Source: Thalassotalea_E sp964620605 (GTDB taxonomy: Bacteria; Pseudomonadota; Gammaproteobacteria; Enterobacterales; Alteromonadaceae). Taken from it: 64,000 bases of DNA. The notes under the pieces were generated by a model, which saw nothing but the letters and a program-made list of their open reading frames with translations, did not search any database and was not told where the DNA came from. Below, piece by piece: positions 41,915 to 50,716 of this stretch. The DNA is taken from the NCBI GenBank assembly GCA_964620605.1, contig CAZUHQ010000006.1, positions 14,415 through 78,414 on the forward strand. Direction: 5' to 3'. Both the position numbers and the translations under genes were made by a program. Position 1 is the stretch's first letter. Each line of letters begins with the position of its first letter.

Positions 41915-42781
41915 TTAATCAGCATTTAATAACGCCAGTACCTTATCCAGCCCTTGCTTTGATTGCTGTACAGCAGCCAGCGGAGACAAGCCATTAGGAT
42001 ATTCTTCCTGTTCAACGACAAACCATTGAGTACCGCCAAATTCGATATTAGCTTTCGATAAATTTAACCAGTCAATAGTGTCCTTGCCGATAATCGGCAG
42101 TTTACCGACAGTACCTTTGGGTAAACGCACCTTGTAATGAGTGGTTAAAGTGCGTCCTGGGTAACGCTTAACATAATCAATTGGGTCTTTGCCGGCATAA
42201 GTCGTCCAACCAACATCTTGCTGTAACACTACTTCTTTGACCGTATGCTGCGCCAGATAATCCCAGTAGGTAGTATTGTCAAACGCATTGAATTCATGAT
42301 CGTGGTTATGAAAACCAATTTTCATCCCCAAAGGCGCAAGCTTTTGTGATAAGCTATTTAATAAGCTAACCACTTGCTTGATACCCTGTGGATGCCAGGC
42401 CCTTTCATCCCAACCGATGATCAGCGTTGTAACCCCTAGGGTTTGATAAAAAGATACCGTATTATCAAGGTTGTTATCATTTAGCTGTTCAAAAGAAACA
42501 TGGGCGCCACTGGCTTTCAAGCCCAAGTTATCCAATACGTTTTTTACCGCTTTCGCATCCCCTTGAAATTCACCAAATTCATTAGCAAACTCAACACCAT
42601 CAAATCCTATTTTTGCTAGCTGCGTTAGTGTGCCGGTAAAATCTTCCTTAACATCTTCTTTCACCGACCATAACTGCACGCTTATTTGTGGCATGTTAGG
42701 CTCCTCAAGTTTATTCTTGGCAACACTGAACTGAGACCAGCTCATTAATACCAGTGCTATTGTTATTATTCGCTTCATCAT
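41915..42781 (-). CDS. Exported sugar isomerase/epimerase-like TIM-barrel protein
   Basis: 288 residues of the xylose-isomerase-like TIM barrel (AP endonuclease 2 superfamily). A Sec signal peptide (MKRIITIALVLMSWSQFSVA) makes it periplasmic. Barrel segments: ISVQLWSVKEDV, LAKIGFDGVEFANEFGEF, TTLIIGWDERAWHP, IGFHNHDHEFNAF with likely metal-binding histidines, VVLQQDVGWTTYAG and IEFGGTQWFVVEQEEYP ending in a glutamate pair. Periplasmic proteins of this type beside a glucoside dehydrogenase have been linked to cleavage of 3-keto-glycosides. That role is an inference from neighbours here. It lies 19 bases after the GMC gene. Confidence 0.82.
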   Translation of the reverse strand: MMKRIITIALVLMSWSQFSVAKNKLEEPNMPQISVQLWSVKEDVKEDFTGTLTQLAKIGFDGVEFANEFGEFQGDAKAVKNVLDNLGLKASGAHVSFEQLNDNNLDNTVSFYQTLGVTTLIIGWDERAWHPQGIKQVVSLLNSLSQKLAPLGMKIGFHNHDHEFNAFDNTTYWDYLAQHTVKEVVLQQDVGWTTYAGKDPIDYVKRYPGRTLTTHYKVRLPKGTVGKLPIIGKDTIDWLNLSKANIEFGGTQWFVVEQEEYPNGLSPLAAVQQSKQGLDKVLALLNAD

Positions 42782-42800
42782 TATTCTCTTTACCCCTTCG

Positions 42801-44534
42801 TTAAATGCGTTTTGCCGTCATTTCATTTACGGCATAGTCAACTGCCCGCGCCGTTAATGCCATAAAGGTCAATGACGGATTGACCACCGCCGATGAGCAA
42901 AAACTCGACCCGTCAGTAACAAATAAATTCGGCACGTCATGGCATTGGTTAAAACCGTTTAAAACTGAGTCTTTCGGATCCCTGCCCATTCGCGCAGTAC
43001 CCACTTCATGAATCGCCAGACCCGGTGCATTACGCTGATACGAGGTATAGCTGGTGACATCCTTTAATCCCGCTTTGATCAGCATATCTTTTGCGGTTTG
43101 CTCGGCATCATCCATCATGGCAATTTCATTTTCCGACCATTGGCAATTGATATGCAGCTGTGGAATACCCCATTTATCTTTTTTTGTCGGATGCAAAGAC
43201 ACCTGATTTTCATAGCGCGGCAACATTTCGCCCTGCGCCTGCAAGCCGAAATACCAGTCGCCGGCCTGAGTTAGCTGCTGCTTAAAGTCAGCGCCAATGC
43301 CTTTGGCAAAGCGCGCGCCACGCCAGTCACTACGACCACTGTAACCCGCCAAGGCATAGCCACGTTTATAATGCTTTTTATAACGCGATGGCTCAAACTG
43401 AAAGTTAGGAATATAAGTACCGGTCGGCCGACGGCCGGAATAATATTCATCAAGATAGCCTTCGACCTTACCATTAGCCCCGGCGTTATAGACATGATCC
43501 ATTAAATAATGACCGAGCACTCCAGAGCTGTTAGCAATACCATTTGGAAACTGCTTCGAAGTAGAATTAAGCATGATCTGGGTCGAACCTAAGGTCGAGG
43601 CACAGAGAAACACCACCTTGGCGAAATATTCCCGGGTGGTGAGATTGTCATTATCGATCACCCTGACGCCTTTGACTCTATTAGTGGCTTGATCATAGAT
43701 TAAGCTATGCACCACACTATTAGGCGCTATATGTAAATTGCCGGTTTTGGCCGCCGCCGGCAGAGTCGAGCTTTGAGTAGAAAAGTAAGCACCGAACGAA
43801 CAACCTTTTTGGCATTCATTGCGTGCCTGACACTGCACTCGCCCTTGAGATAAATGCAGCTCGCTCGGCTTGGTTAAATGCGCCGCCCGGCCGATCACCA
43901 TAGGCCGTTCCGGATAAAGTTCGGCAAATTTTGCTTGGAGATCCCACTCAGGCTTAGTAAATTCAAACGGCGGTAAAAACTCGCTATTTGGCAGTTGAGG
44001 TAAATTATCGTAATTACCACTGACGCCGGCATGTTTTTCAACGTGGCTATACCAGGCGGCGATGTCCTGATAACGAATAGGCCAGTCATTGCCAACACCA
44101 TCTGCTTTATTAGCGTTAAAATCATAATCACTAAATCGATACGACTGGCGATGCCACAGTAATGACTTTCCCCCTAACTGATTCGCCCTTATCCAGCTAA
44201 AATCAGTGCCTGATTCAGTAGAATAAGGCAAATCTCTGTCATTACCGAAAAAGTGCTTAGTGGCATCATTAAAGGCATAGCATAACTTTTGCACCGAATA
44301 TTGCTGCTCAATCAGTAAGTTATCCACCTTCATTCTGTGGTCAAACTGCCACGGCCCCTTGCCTTCGCTAATATAATCTTTTTGATGCTCAACAATACGT
44401 CCGCGCTCTACCATCAAAGTTTTCAGTCCACGCTGGCAAAATTCTTTTGCAGCCCAACCACCAGATACTCCAGAGCCTATCACTAAGGCGTCGTAAACTT
44501 CGCTCGTGTCTTGTATATATAAATCTTGTGTCAT
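42801..44534 (-). CDS. GMC-family FAD oxidoreductase, candidate glucoside 3-dehydrogenase large subunit
   Basis: 577 residues. The FAD-binding motif is VIGSGVSGGWAAKE near residue 20, and the GMC C-terminal signature has HEVGTARMGRDP and SSFCSSAVVNPSLTFMALTA with the catalytic His/Asn region. The pairing with a gluconate-2-dehydrogenase-subunit-3-like protein is that of LacA-type glucoside 3-dehydrogenases, which oxidise the C3 hydroxyl of sugars in the periplasm. There is no signal peptide of its own, so it would be carried across the membrane by the Tat signal of its partner. No cytochrome c subunit is encoded beside it, so the electron acceptor is unknown. Confidence 0.87.
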   Translation of the reverse strand: MTQDLYIQDTSEVYDALVIGSGVSGGWAAKEFCQRGLKTLMVERGRIVEHQKDYISEGKGPWQFDHRMKVDNLLIEQQYSVQKLCYAFNDATKHFFGNDRDLPYSTESGTDFSWIRANQLGGKSLLWHRQSYRFSDYDFNANKADGVGNDWPIRYQDIAAWYSHVEKHAGVSGNYDNLPQLPNSEFLPPFEFTKPEWDLQAKFAELYPERPMVIGRAAHLTKPSELHLSQGRVQCQARNECQKGCSFGAYFSTQSSTLPAAAKTGNLHIAPNSVVHSLIYDQATNRVKGVRVIDNDNLTTREYFAKVVFLCASTLGSTQIMLNSTSKQFPNGIANSSGVLGHYLMDHVYNAGANGKVEGYLDEYYSGRRPTGTYIPNFQFEPSRYKKHYKRGYALAGYSGRSDWRGARFAKGIGADFKQQLTQAGDWYFGLQAQGEMLPRYENQVSLHPTKKDKWGIPQLHINCQWSENEIAMMDDAEQTAKDMLIKAGLKDVTSYTSYQRNAPGLAIHEVGTARMGRDPKDSVLNGFNQCHDVPNLFVTDGSSFCSSAVVNPSLTFMALTARAVDYAVNEMTAKRI

Positions 44535-44546
44535 TACTACCTCTGG

Positions 44547-45170
44547 TTAATAAAAGCCAAGTGAACCGTAGGCCTTGCCCACCGATTGATAAGGAATCAC
44601 CCCCTTAAAACCACCCGGCACCGCCTGATAACTTAATGCCTGAGTTGCACCAACTTCGGTAGTAAAATAGCCAAACACCATCAATGCTTTTAGCTTGGAA
44701 AACTGCTCACTGGCTTGCTGACTAAAGCCATTAAACTGGTTTTCCAAATCAGCTAACAGCTCGGTTTGCTGCTCAGTTGATAACTGATAAAACACCTTTT
44801 GAACGCGTTTAACCGATTGACTATCAATAGTGTCGATCAGCTGTTTCGCCTGTTGTTGCTGAGATTTTGAATAACAGGCAACCAGCTGATGATCGATAAA
44901 ACCATGAACATCCAATTCAGCAGCACTTGGCGTGTCAGTTTTTGGTATCACAGTTTGACAAATCGCTGCCAGGGTTTTCATCTGGCTCTGGCTAAACAAA
45001 ACGCCATCACAGTTACTACTGTCAGGCTTGGCCTGATAAGTCAAGGCATTGGCCAAAGCAGAACCCGCACAAAGCCCACTGACAGTCGCACTACCTAGCA
45101 CGGCAGCTAAACCTTGAAGAAAGCGACGTTTGTCAGGCGCTTTTAATATCAGTTGTTCTCTAATTGTCAT
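44547..45170 (-). CDS. Gluconate 2-dehydrogenase subunit 3 family protein (small subunit with Tat signal)
   Basis: 207 residues. The N-terminus has DKRRFLQGLAAVLGSATVS, a twin-arginine-type motif followed by a hydrophobic stretch, and cleavage near ALA. The mature part contains AAICQTVIPKTDTPSAAELD and FGYFTTEVGATQ, the family core. Such small subunits bind the GMC flavoprotein and escort it through the Tat system. It stands 12 bases upstream of the GMC gene, supporting a two-subunit periplasmic dehydrogenase. Confidence 0.87.
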   Translation of the reverse strand: MTIREQLILKAPDKRRFLQGLAAVLGSATVSGLCAGSALANALTYQAKPDSSNCDGVLFSQSQMKTLAAICQTVIPKTDTPSAAELDVHGFIDHQLVACYSKSQQQQAKQLIDTIDSQSVKRVQKVFYQLSTEQQTELLADLENQFNGFSQQASEQFSKLKALMVFGYFTTEVGATQALSYQAVPGGFKGVIPYQSVGKAYGSLGFY

Positions 45171-45194
45171 TATTCACTCCTGAACTTTTTCTAA

Positions 45195-46409
45195 CTAAGC
45201 TAATGACTGACTAGACTGACGCTTGATATATAAAATCAGTCCACTAAAGGCAAAAATCAGCACTAATGGAAACAGACTCAAATTGGCCAATGTTGCCTGA
45301 CCCGCCGCCAGTTCTGCCAACTCGGCATTATTGCTAACAACTAATGCCTGCTCGCGCGCCTGATCTATCCAGTTACCTATCACCGGATTCCACATACTGA
45401 CGGCAAACATCCCTGTACCACCAAGCATCGACATCCCTAACGCACCGGACTTTGGCACATTTTCCGCAACAAAACCTATCATGGTTGGCCAGAAATAAGT
45501 CACTCCCAAAGCAAACTGCAAGGCGGCGACATAAACCATAGCGCCAGTTGCCAGGCTCATAGTATAGATGCCAAGAGTGGTGACAATTGCCGAATATAGC
45601 AAGACCCCCGCAGGATTAAGCTTATGAACAATCGAACCCGCAAAAAATCGCCCAACCGCCATCACTCCGGTGATCATCGCCATGATCAGCATAGGCGAAG
45701 CACCTGAAGCGCCAAGAATACGCTCGATCCATTGCTGAGTGCCGAGTTCACTGGTTGCCGTTAGCGTCATGCAAAACGCCATAAATAAAAATAATGGAGA
45801 AAACAATGCCTTAATATTACTTGAAGTGGAGGTTTCAATATTGTCACTTTCAGGAAACTGCTGGCTGATGATCAAATAGCCATAGATCATTGTCGGCACT
45901 AACATCACAGCTATCTGCGCCTGCCAGCCAAATGCCATATCTGTCATCATCTTAGATACTAGCGCGCCGATAACAATACCGCCCGGAAACCAGACATGAA
46001 AACGGTTAAGCATGGTCGTTTGATTTTTATGATAAATGTCGGCAATTAATGGATTACAGCCAGCTTCCACTGCGCCATTAGCAAAACCGATACAAAAACT
46101 GGAAATCAACAGGAGCCAAAAACCATCCACTGACATGGTTAATAACAACCCCAGCAGATGACCGGCAAAAGCAATAATCACCAGTTTCTTCGCACCTAAA
46201 AAATTATACAACAGGCCGCCAAGCATAGTAGCAATTGGAAAGCCCAAAAATGCCATCGCATTGATCCAGCCAAGCTGAGTATCAGTTAAGGCAAAGTCAT
46301 CACTCAATTGCGTTAAGATCCCGGCGCGGATGGCAAAAGTCATTGCGGTGACGGTTAGTGCCAGACAACTGGCGATAAAAAGTTTATTGTTATTGATATT
46401 TTTCGACAT
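45195..46409 (-). CDS. MFS transporter (sugar permease-like)
   Basis: About 404 residues from the ATG at 46409, which has a GGGGAAG ribosome site; the frame extends further upstream into the neighbouring gene. Twelve predicted transmembrane helices. The first loop has NAMAFLGFPIATMLGGLLYN and LGAKKLVIIAFAG, the loop 2-3 region of this family, and ILYIKRQ ends the protein. It resembles FucP/NagP-type sugar permeases and probably imports the product of periplasmic oxidation. Substrate not readable. Confidence 0.83.
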   Translation of the reverse strand: MSKNINNNKLFIASCLALTVTAMTFAIRAGILTQLSDDFALTDTQLGWINAMAFLGFPIATMLGGLLYNFLGAKKLVIIAFAGHLLGLLLTMSVDGFWLLLISSFCIGFANGAVEAGCNPLIADIYHKNQTTMLNRFHVWFPGGIVIGALVSKMMTDMAFGWQAQIAVMLVPTMIYGYLIISQQFPESDNIETSTSSNIKALFSPLFLFMAFCMTLTATSELGTQQWIERILGASGASPMLIMAMITGVMAVGRFFAGSIVHKLNPAGVLLYSAIVTTLGIYTMSLATGAMVYVAALQFALGVTYFWPTMIGFVAENVPKSGALGMSMLGGTGMFAVSMWNPVIGNWIDQAREQALVVSNNAELAELAAGQATLANLSLFPLVLIFAFSGLILYIKRQSSQSLA

Positions 46410-46431
46410 TAGCTTCCCCCAGTTATTATCG

Positions 46432-47484
46432 TTATAAGCCCAAAATGTCACGATTAAGCGCCTGATCTTCACCACTTGAGGCAAAATCATCAAACGCATG
46501 CTCAGGCGTGCGGATCAAATGCTCGGTAATAAACGGCGCGCCTTCACGAGCACCGTCTTCAGGATGCTTTAAACAACATTCCCATTCCAGTACCGCCCAG
46601 CCACTATAGCTATATTGAGTGAGCTTGCTGAAAATCTGTTTAAAATCAATTTGACCATCGCCTAATGAGCGAAAGCGTCCGGGTCTGTCTTGCCAGTTTT
46701 GATAACCGCCATAAACACCGCTTCTGCCATTCGGACGAAACTCGGCATCTTTGACATGAAATGCTTTAATACGTGAATGATAAATATCGATAAAGGCGAG
46801 GTAATCCAGCTGTTGCAGCACAAAATGGCTCGGATCATAAAGAATATTAACCCGCGGATGATGATGGGTTGCATCAAGAAAGCGTTCAAAGGTCACACCA
46901 TCGTGTAAATCTTCACCTGGATGGAGCTCAAAACAGATATCGACACCAGCCTCCTCATAGCAGTCTAAAATTGGCAACCAACGTTTGGCCAACTCATTAA
47001 AACCTTGATCTACTAAACCTGCTGGCCGTTGTGGCCATGGATAAAAAGTGTGCCACAGCAAAGCACCGGAAAATGACGCATGGGCAGTTAACCCCAGTTT
47101 CGCACTGACTTTTGCCGCCATGGAAACTTGTTTAACCGCCCACTCAGTGCGCGCTTTTGGATTGTTTTTAACTTCTTCTACTGCGAAGCCGTCAAATTGT
47201 CTGTCATAGGCCGGATGTACCGCCACCAACTGCCCTTGTAAATGAGTCGACAATTCACTGATCGCAAGTCCGGCGTCACTGACTACACCTTTGATTTCAT
47301 TACAATAACTGTCACTTTGGTAAGCAAGTTCCAAATCAAATAGCCGCTTATCCCAAGTTGGGATCTGCACCGCTTTATAGCCTAAACCCGCCGCCCACTG
47401 ACAGATATCAGCTAAATGATTAAACGGCGCCTGATCCTGACAAAACTGCGCGAGAAAAATTCCCGGCCCCTTAATGCTAGTCAT
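46432..47484 (-). CDS. Cytoplasmic sugar phosphate isomerase/epimerase family TIM-barrel protein
   Basis: 350 residues. Barrel motifs: ICQWAAGLGYKAVQIPTWDK, TAHASFSGALLWHTFYPWPQ, VDICFELHPGEDLHDG with metal ligands E and H, INILYDPSHFVLQQLD-like, IKAFHVKDAEF and the final glutamate of WAVLEWEC. This subgroup is often found beside Gfo/Idh/MocA oxidoreductases in inositol- or glycoside-degradation clusters. No signal peptide, unlike the homologue at 41915, so it acts inside the cell. Its start overlaps the stop of the Gfo gene by one base. Confidence 0.85.
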   Translation of the reverse strand: MTSIKGPGIFLAQFCQDQAPFNHLADICQWAAGLGYKAVQIPTWDKRLFDLELAYQSDSYCNEIKGVVSDAGLAISELSTHLQGQLVAVHPAYDRQFDGFAVEEVKNNPKARTEWAVKQVSMAAKVSAKLGLTAHASFSGALLWHTFYPWPQRPAGLVDQGFNELAKRWLPILDCYEEAGVDICFELHPGEDLHDGVTFERFLDATHHHPRVNILYDPSHFVLQQLDYLAFIDIYHSRIKAFHVKDAEFRPNGRSGVYGGYQNWQDRPGRFRSLGDGQIDFKQIFSKLTQYSYSGWAVLEWECCLKHPEDGAREGAPFITEHLIRTPEHAFDDFASSGEDQALNRDILGL

Positions 47485-48665
47485 TAGCTGTTCCTTCCTG
47501 ATTGACCGCCATTCAAACTAAACGCTTGCCACTTGGTTAACGCCTGATCCGCACTAACGACATTTTCAATAAACGCCATGCCGCGCACTGCTTGCTCAAT
47601 CCCCGGGACATCAAATAATTCATTACTAGATTCCTGCCCTGCGTTATAAGCGCGAATTTGCCGAACAAAGTTTTGATAAATATTGGCAAAGGCTTCCAGA
47701 TAACCCTCAGGGTGACCAGCCGGAGTGCGCATTGCCTGTTGGGCTTGCTGAGACATGCAACCTACTCCTGCGCGAATTTGCTGAGTCGGCGCACTGTTGG
47801 ATTTAAGCCATAAGGTATTGGGTTCTAGTTGCGACCATTCGATACTTTTCTGCTCGCCATAAATACGCAATCTAAGGTTATTTTCATCGCCAACCGCAAT
47901 CTGGCTGGCCAGCAATACGCCTTTAGCGCCATTGGAAAACTTTAATAGCACGGTAGCGTCATCATCAAGCTCTCGCCCCGCAACAGTTGAGGTCAAATCT
48001 GCGCAGAGCTCGGTGATCAAAAGATCAGAGACATACTCTACCAGGTTAGAGGCATGAACCCCGATATCACCGATGCAGCAACTGATGCCTGAGCGTTTAG
48101 CATCTAATCGCCAGCTTGCCTGTTTGCTATTTTCATCATCTTTTGATGCCAGCCAGCCCTGGCTGTATTCAACAACAATTTTTCGGATCTTACCTAACTC
48201 CCCCTTAGCTACCAGGTGTTTTGCCTGCTTGATCATTGGATAACCGTTATAGGTATGAGTTAGCGCATAAAGGCAGGAATGCTGCTCAAGTAATTGCTTT
48301 AACGCCAAGGCTTGGTTTAAATCCAGCGTAGCCGGTTTATCACTTAGCACATGAAAGCCATGTTCGATCGCCAGTTTTGCCACCGGAAAATGTAAATAAT
48401 TGGGCGTCACTATCGCAACAAATTCCATTCGCTGCTCTGGCGGCAATTGTGCCTCGTTGGCAAACATCTCCTGGTAGCTGGCATAACAGCGCTCAGGTGC
48501 AAGATAATATACCTGGCCGGAGCATTTACTGCGCTCACTATTTGAGCTAAATGCGCCACACACCAGCTCAATTTCACCATCAAGCATTGCCGCGATGCGA
48601 TGCACAGCACCAATAAATGCCCCTTCACCGCCACCAACCATGCCCATGCGAACTTTTTTATTCAT
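47484..48665 (-). CDS. Gfo/Idh/MocA family oxidoreductase
   Basis: 393 residues. The N-terminal Rossmann fold is MGMVGGGEGAFIGAVHRIAA, then FVAIVTPNYLHFPVAKLAIE and VLSDKPATLDLNQAL, which contains the EKP-like active-site lysine motif as DKP. The C-terminal dimerisation domain carries CCIGDIGVHASNLVEYV with the conserved D-x-G-x-H. These NAD(P)-dependent enzymes oxidise or reduce sugar hydroxyls; in this cluster it may reduce a 3-keto sugar inside the cell. It is first in the operon, divergent from the AraC regulator. Confidence 0.87.
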   Translation of the reverse strand: MNKKVRMGMVGGGEGAFIGAVHRIAAMLDGEIELVCGAFSSNSERSKCSGQVYYLAPERCYASYQEMFANEAQLPPEQRMEFVAIVTPNYLHFPVAKLAIEHGFHVLSDKPATLDLNQALALKQLLEQHSCLYALTHTYNGYPMIKQAKHLVAKGELGKIRKIVVEYSQGWLASKDDENSKQASWRLDAKRSGISCCIGDIGVHASNLVEYVSDLLITELCADLTSTVAGRELDDDATVLLKFSNGAKGVLLASQIAVGDENNLRLRIYGEQKSIEWSQLEPNTLWLKSNSAPTQQIRAGVGCMSQQAQQAMRTPAGHPEGYLEAFANIYQNFVRQIRAYNAGQESSNELFDVPGIEQAVRGMAFIENVVSADQALTKWQAFSLNGGQSGRNS

Positions 48666-48834
48666 GTTCTGGCTCTTTTTAAATACTAATAACTGTTAAT
48701 AACTATAGGAGCACGATGGAAAAATGTGTTATTAATAAATCGGTTCTTAATGCAATAAAATCGGCGCCTGCTATTATTTTCATCAGCGCTTAGATAACTT
48801 CTTACTTACTAAAGATAAGGAATATAACCGGCTT

Positions 48835-49575
48835 ATGAAGCATCAAGATCAACAGCTTTTTCTTGAACAAATGGGGATTAAACAACTGATCAGCATGTTT
48901 GATCTCCTGCCCGGCGTCTTATTCTGGATAAAAGACAAACAGCATTATTTTGTCCATGCCAATCAAGCATTTATCGAGCATAAAGGAGTGAAAGGTTTAG
49001 AAAATATCATCGGCAAAACCGATTTTGATTTTTCTCCTGCCCACCTTGCCAGGCAGTTTATTCGTGATGACGAAAAAATATTAGCCGGCAGTCAGGTCAC
49101 CGAACGACTGGAAATGAATATCAGCCCAGGTGGTGATACAGCCTGGTACGCCACTTCGAAACAGGCGATTACCAATGAACAAGGAGAAAATATCGGCTCT
49201 TACGGCATTACCCGCCACTTGCAAAAGCAAGCAATGGCATTATCAAATGTTGAAGCAATTAAAGCACCGGTAGATTACATCAGAAAACATTATGCTCAGC
49301 AGTTTAGTGTTGAAACCTTGGCAGAGATCGCCCATTTATCGGTCAGTGCGCTGGAGCGACGCTTTAAAAAACACCTGAGTAAAACGCCAAAGCAGTTTAT
49401 TAATGAGATCCGGCTGGAGAATGCCCGTAGACTCTTAGTAGAAACTAACATCCCGATTGCCGAGGTTGGCGATCAAACAGGCTTTACCGATCACAGTTAT
49501 TTCAGTAAACAGTTCCGGTTGTTTTTTGGTGAACTGCCGTCAAGCTTTAGGGAAAATTATCAACGTAGTGGCTAA
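48835..49575 (+). CDS. PAS domain-containing AraC family transcriptional regulator
   Basis: 246 residues. The N-terminal PAS fold (about 20-130) has FDLLPGVLFWIKDKQHYFVH, GKTDFDFSP and a final GSYGITRHL. The C-terminal AraC double helix-turn-helix runs from VDYIRKHYAQQFSVETLAEI, with the second HTH at AEVGDQTGFTDHSYFSKQFR. It is divergent from the sugar oxidation operon and is the likely activator. The small PAS pocket would sense a pathway compound. A TAATAACT direct repeat with a 10-bp period lies in the shared promoter region (48687-48704). Confidence 0.88.
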   Translation: MKHQDQQLFLEQMGIKQLISMFDLLPGVLFWIKDKQHYFVHANQAFIEHKGVKGLENIIGKTDFDFSPAHLARQFIRDDEKILAGSQVTERLEMNISPGGDTAWYATSKQAITNEQGENIGSYGITRHLQKQAMALSNVEAIKAPVDYIRKHYAQQFSVETLAEIAHLSVSALERRFKKHLSKTPKQFINEIRLENARRLLVETNIPIAEVGDQTGFTDHSYFSKQFRLFFGELPSSFRENYQRSG

Positions 49576-49580
49576 TGCTA

Positions 49581-49907
49581 TTATCTCACCAACTGTAAAG
49601 TAGTTTGAGGCACAGCAGGTTGAAGATCAACGACTTGAGAGATCAGCTTGCCTTGTTTAAAACGATCAAAGTGCGCCTGTTTAGCGCCTAAATGGCGGCA
49701 AAACTCTTTAAAAGTTCGAAAATCCTGAGCATTAAATTTGTCCTGTTCACGAGTCATCAGACCATCAATATAAATATTGTCCCCGGTAAGATTAAGGTTA
49801 GCGATCGCACTGTATTGATCGCCATAACGTTTTGTTCTTATTGCGCGTACCGCTTTTATTTCAAAAATCCAGTCGTCCACTTCAATATAACGAGGCATGC
49901 TTGTCAT
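49581..49907 (-). CDS. Conserved hypothetical protein
   Basis: 108 residues from the ATG at 49907, which follows AAAGGT at 7-nt spacing; an upstream extension to 49952 lacks a ribosome site. It opens MTSMPRYIEVDDWIFEIKAV, followed by a basic stretch RAIRTKRYGDQYSAIANLNL and a possible helical part YIDGLMTREQDKFNAQDFRT. No signal peptide, membrane segment or known domain was recognised. It ends head-on against the AraC regulator with six bases between stops and lies upstream of nothing obvious. Function unknown. Confidence 0.7.
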   Translation of the reverse strand: MTSMPRYIEVDDWIFEIKAVRAIRTKRYGDQYSAIANLNLTGDNIYIDGLMTREQDKFNAQDFRTFKEFCRHLGAKQAHFDRFKQGKLISQVVDLQPAVPQTTLQLVR

Positions 49908-49993
49908 AACTAATACCTTTAAAAAAGGTCGGTTACAGGCTGGGAGGTGCAACCGACAATAAGATAGGGAGAAATATACTTGAGTTAGCTAGT

Positions 49994-50296
49994 TTATTTA
50001 CGAGCTAAATATTGATTGAATTCCTGCTCGCTAACTCCAAGGTCAGCATTGGTATCAACTTTTGCAAAATCCTTTACCAAAGCAGCAAATTTCGAAGCTT
50101 TTAGCTCTTCTTCACTCAACAGGCCATTACTGTCTTTATCAAACTGTTTCACTAATGCAGAAAACTCAGCAACTTGTGTAGTTAACGCTTCGCTTTTAGC
50201 TGGCGTTACTTTTGCTTCATTGGCTGCTACCGCACAAGTACCAATTGTTGAGATAACAACAATCGCTGCTACTTTTTTTAAACTCATTGCTTCCAT
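49994..50296 (-). CDS. Periplasmic EF-hand calcium-binding protein
   Basis: 100 residues. A Sec signal peptide (SLKKVAAIVVISTIGTCAVA) is followed by two EF-hand loops: DKDSNGLLSEEEL, canonical, and DTNADLGVSEQEF, somewhat degenerate. It is a small exported calcium-binding protein of a type common in marine gammaproteobacteria. AAGGA lies 7 nt before the ATG at 50296. The promoter region is unusual: a strong sigma-54 match about 85 bases upstream and two GlrR-type boxes beyond it, which ties this gene to the adjacent GlrK-GlrR system. Role unknown; calcium sensing or buffering at the envelope is plausible. Confidence 0.83.
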   Translation of the reverse strand: MEAMSLKKVAAIVVISTIGTCAVAANEAKVTPAKSEALTTQVAEFSALVKQFDKDSNGLLSEEELKASKFAALVKDFAKVDTNADLGVSEQEFNQYLARK

Positions 50297-50378
50297 TATT
50301 TATTCCTTATTGAAATAGTAATTTACTGAAATATTAATTATTGAAATCTAGCCAAATATTTTAGCTTCACGTAGAGAT

Positions 50379-50394
50379 AGCACAGGACGTACCA
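50379..50394 (-). promoter_or_regulatory. Sigma-54 promoter for the periplasmic EF-hand gene
   Basis: On the reverse strand TGGTACGTCCTGTGCT matches the RpoN consensus TGGCACG-N4-TTGCW at all but two of the twelve defined positions, with the invariant GG and GC in correct spacing. The expected transcript start, near 50368, leaves a leader of about 70 nt to the ATG at 50296. Confidence 0.75.
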
Positions 50395-50456
50395 ACTTTA
50401 TAATCATATGTTTTTATTGATATTTATTAAAGACAGCAGCCAATATCAGCACAATA

Positions 50457-50476
50457 CTGTCGCTAATTAGCAACAG
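50457..50476. promoter_or_regulatory. GlrR-like box (distal match, one mismatch)
   Basis: CTGTCGCTAATTAGCAACAG is a near-palindrome containing TGTC-N10-AACA, one base off the TGTC-N10-GACA pattern known for GlrR sites at glmY in Enterobacteria. It lies about 100 bp upstream of the sigma-54 start site of the EF-hand gene. Confidence 0.6.
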
Positions 50477-50574
50477 AAAAATAAGTAAAAATAAATAATT
50501 GCGATATGGACGCACTACTATTTAATATTTATTGTTATTAATTAATTGGTTACAAGAAAATAACCTGACAAAAC

Positions 50575-50600
50575 ACACTGTCGCAAATTAACGACAGTGT
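50575..50600. promoter_or_regulatory. GlrR-like box (perfect match)
   Basis: A 9-bp inverted repeat ACACTGTCG / CGACAGTGT with an 8-nt centre, containing exactly TGTC-N10-GACA. It shares ACTGTCGCWAATTA with the box at 50457. It could serve the EF-hand gene and the glrK operon, which diverge here. A terminator role is less likely because no transcript ends nearby. Confidence 0.65.
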
Positions 50601-50716
50601 TGTTATTCAGCTAGAATAGCGTAAAAATGGTGAATCTGTTGACCATTAGCGATTCGGGATCCTAAACACTCGTGCCCCTCATATTAGCTAAGGCATATGC
50701 TGATTATTTTAAGCCT

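Noticed and set aside
50628..50643. A second possible sigma-54 promoter reading toward glrK (TGG-N8-TTGAC)
   Set aside because: The -24 GG is present but the invariant GC of the -12 element is replaced by GA, so it is too weak to list as a promoter.
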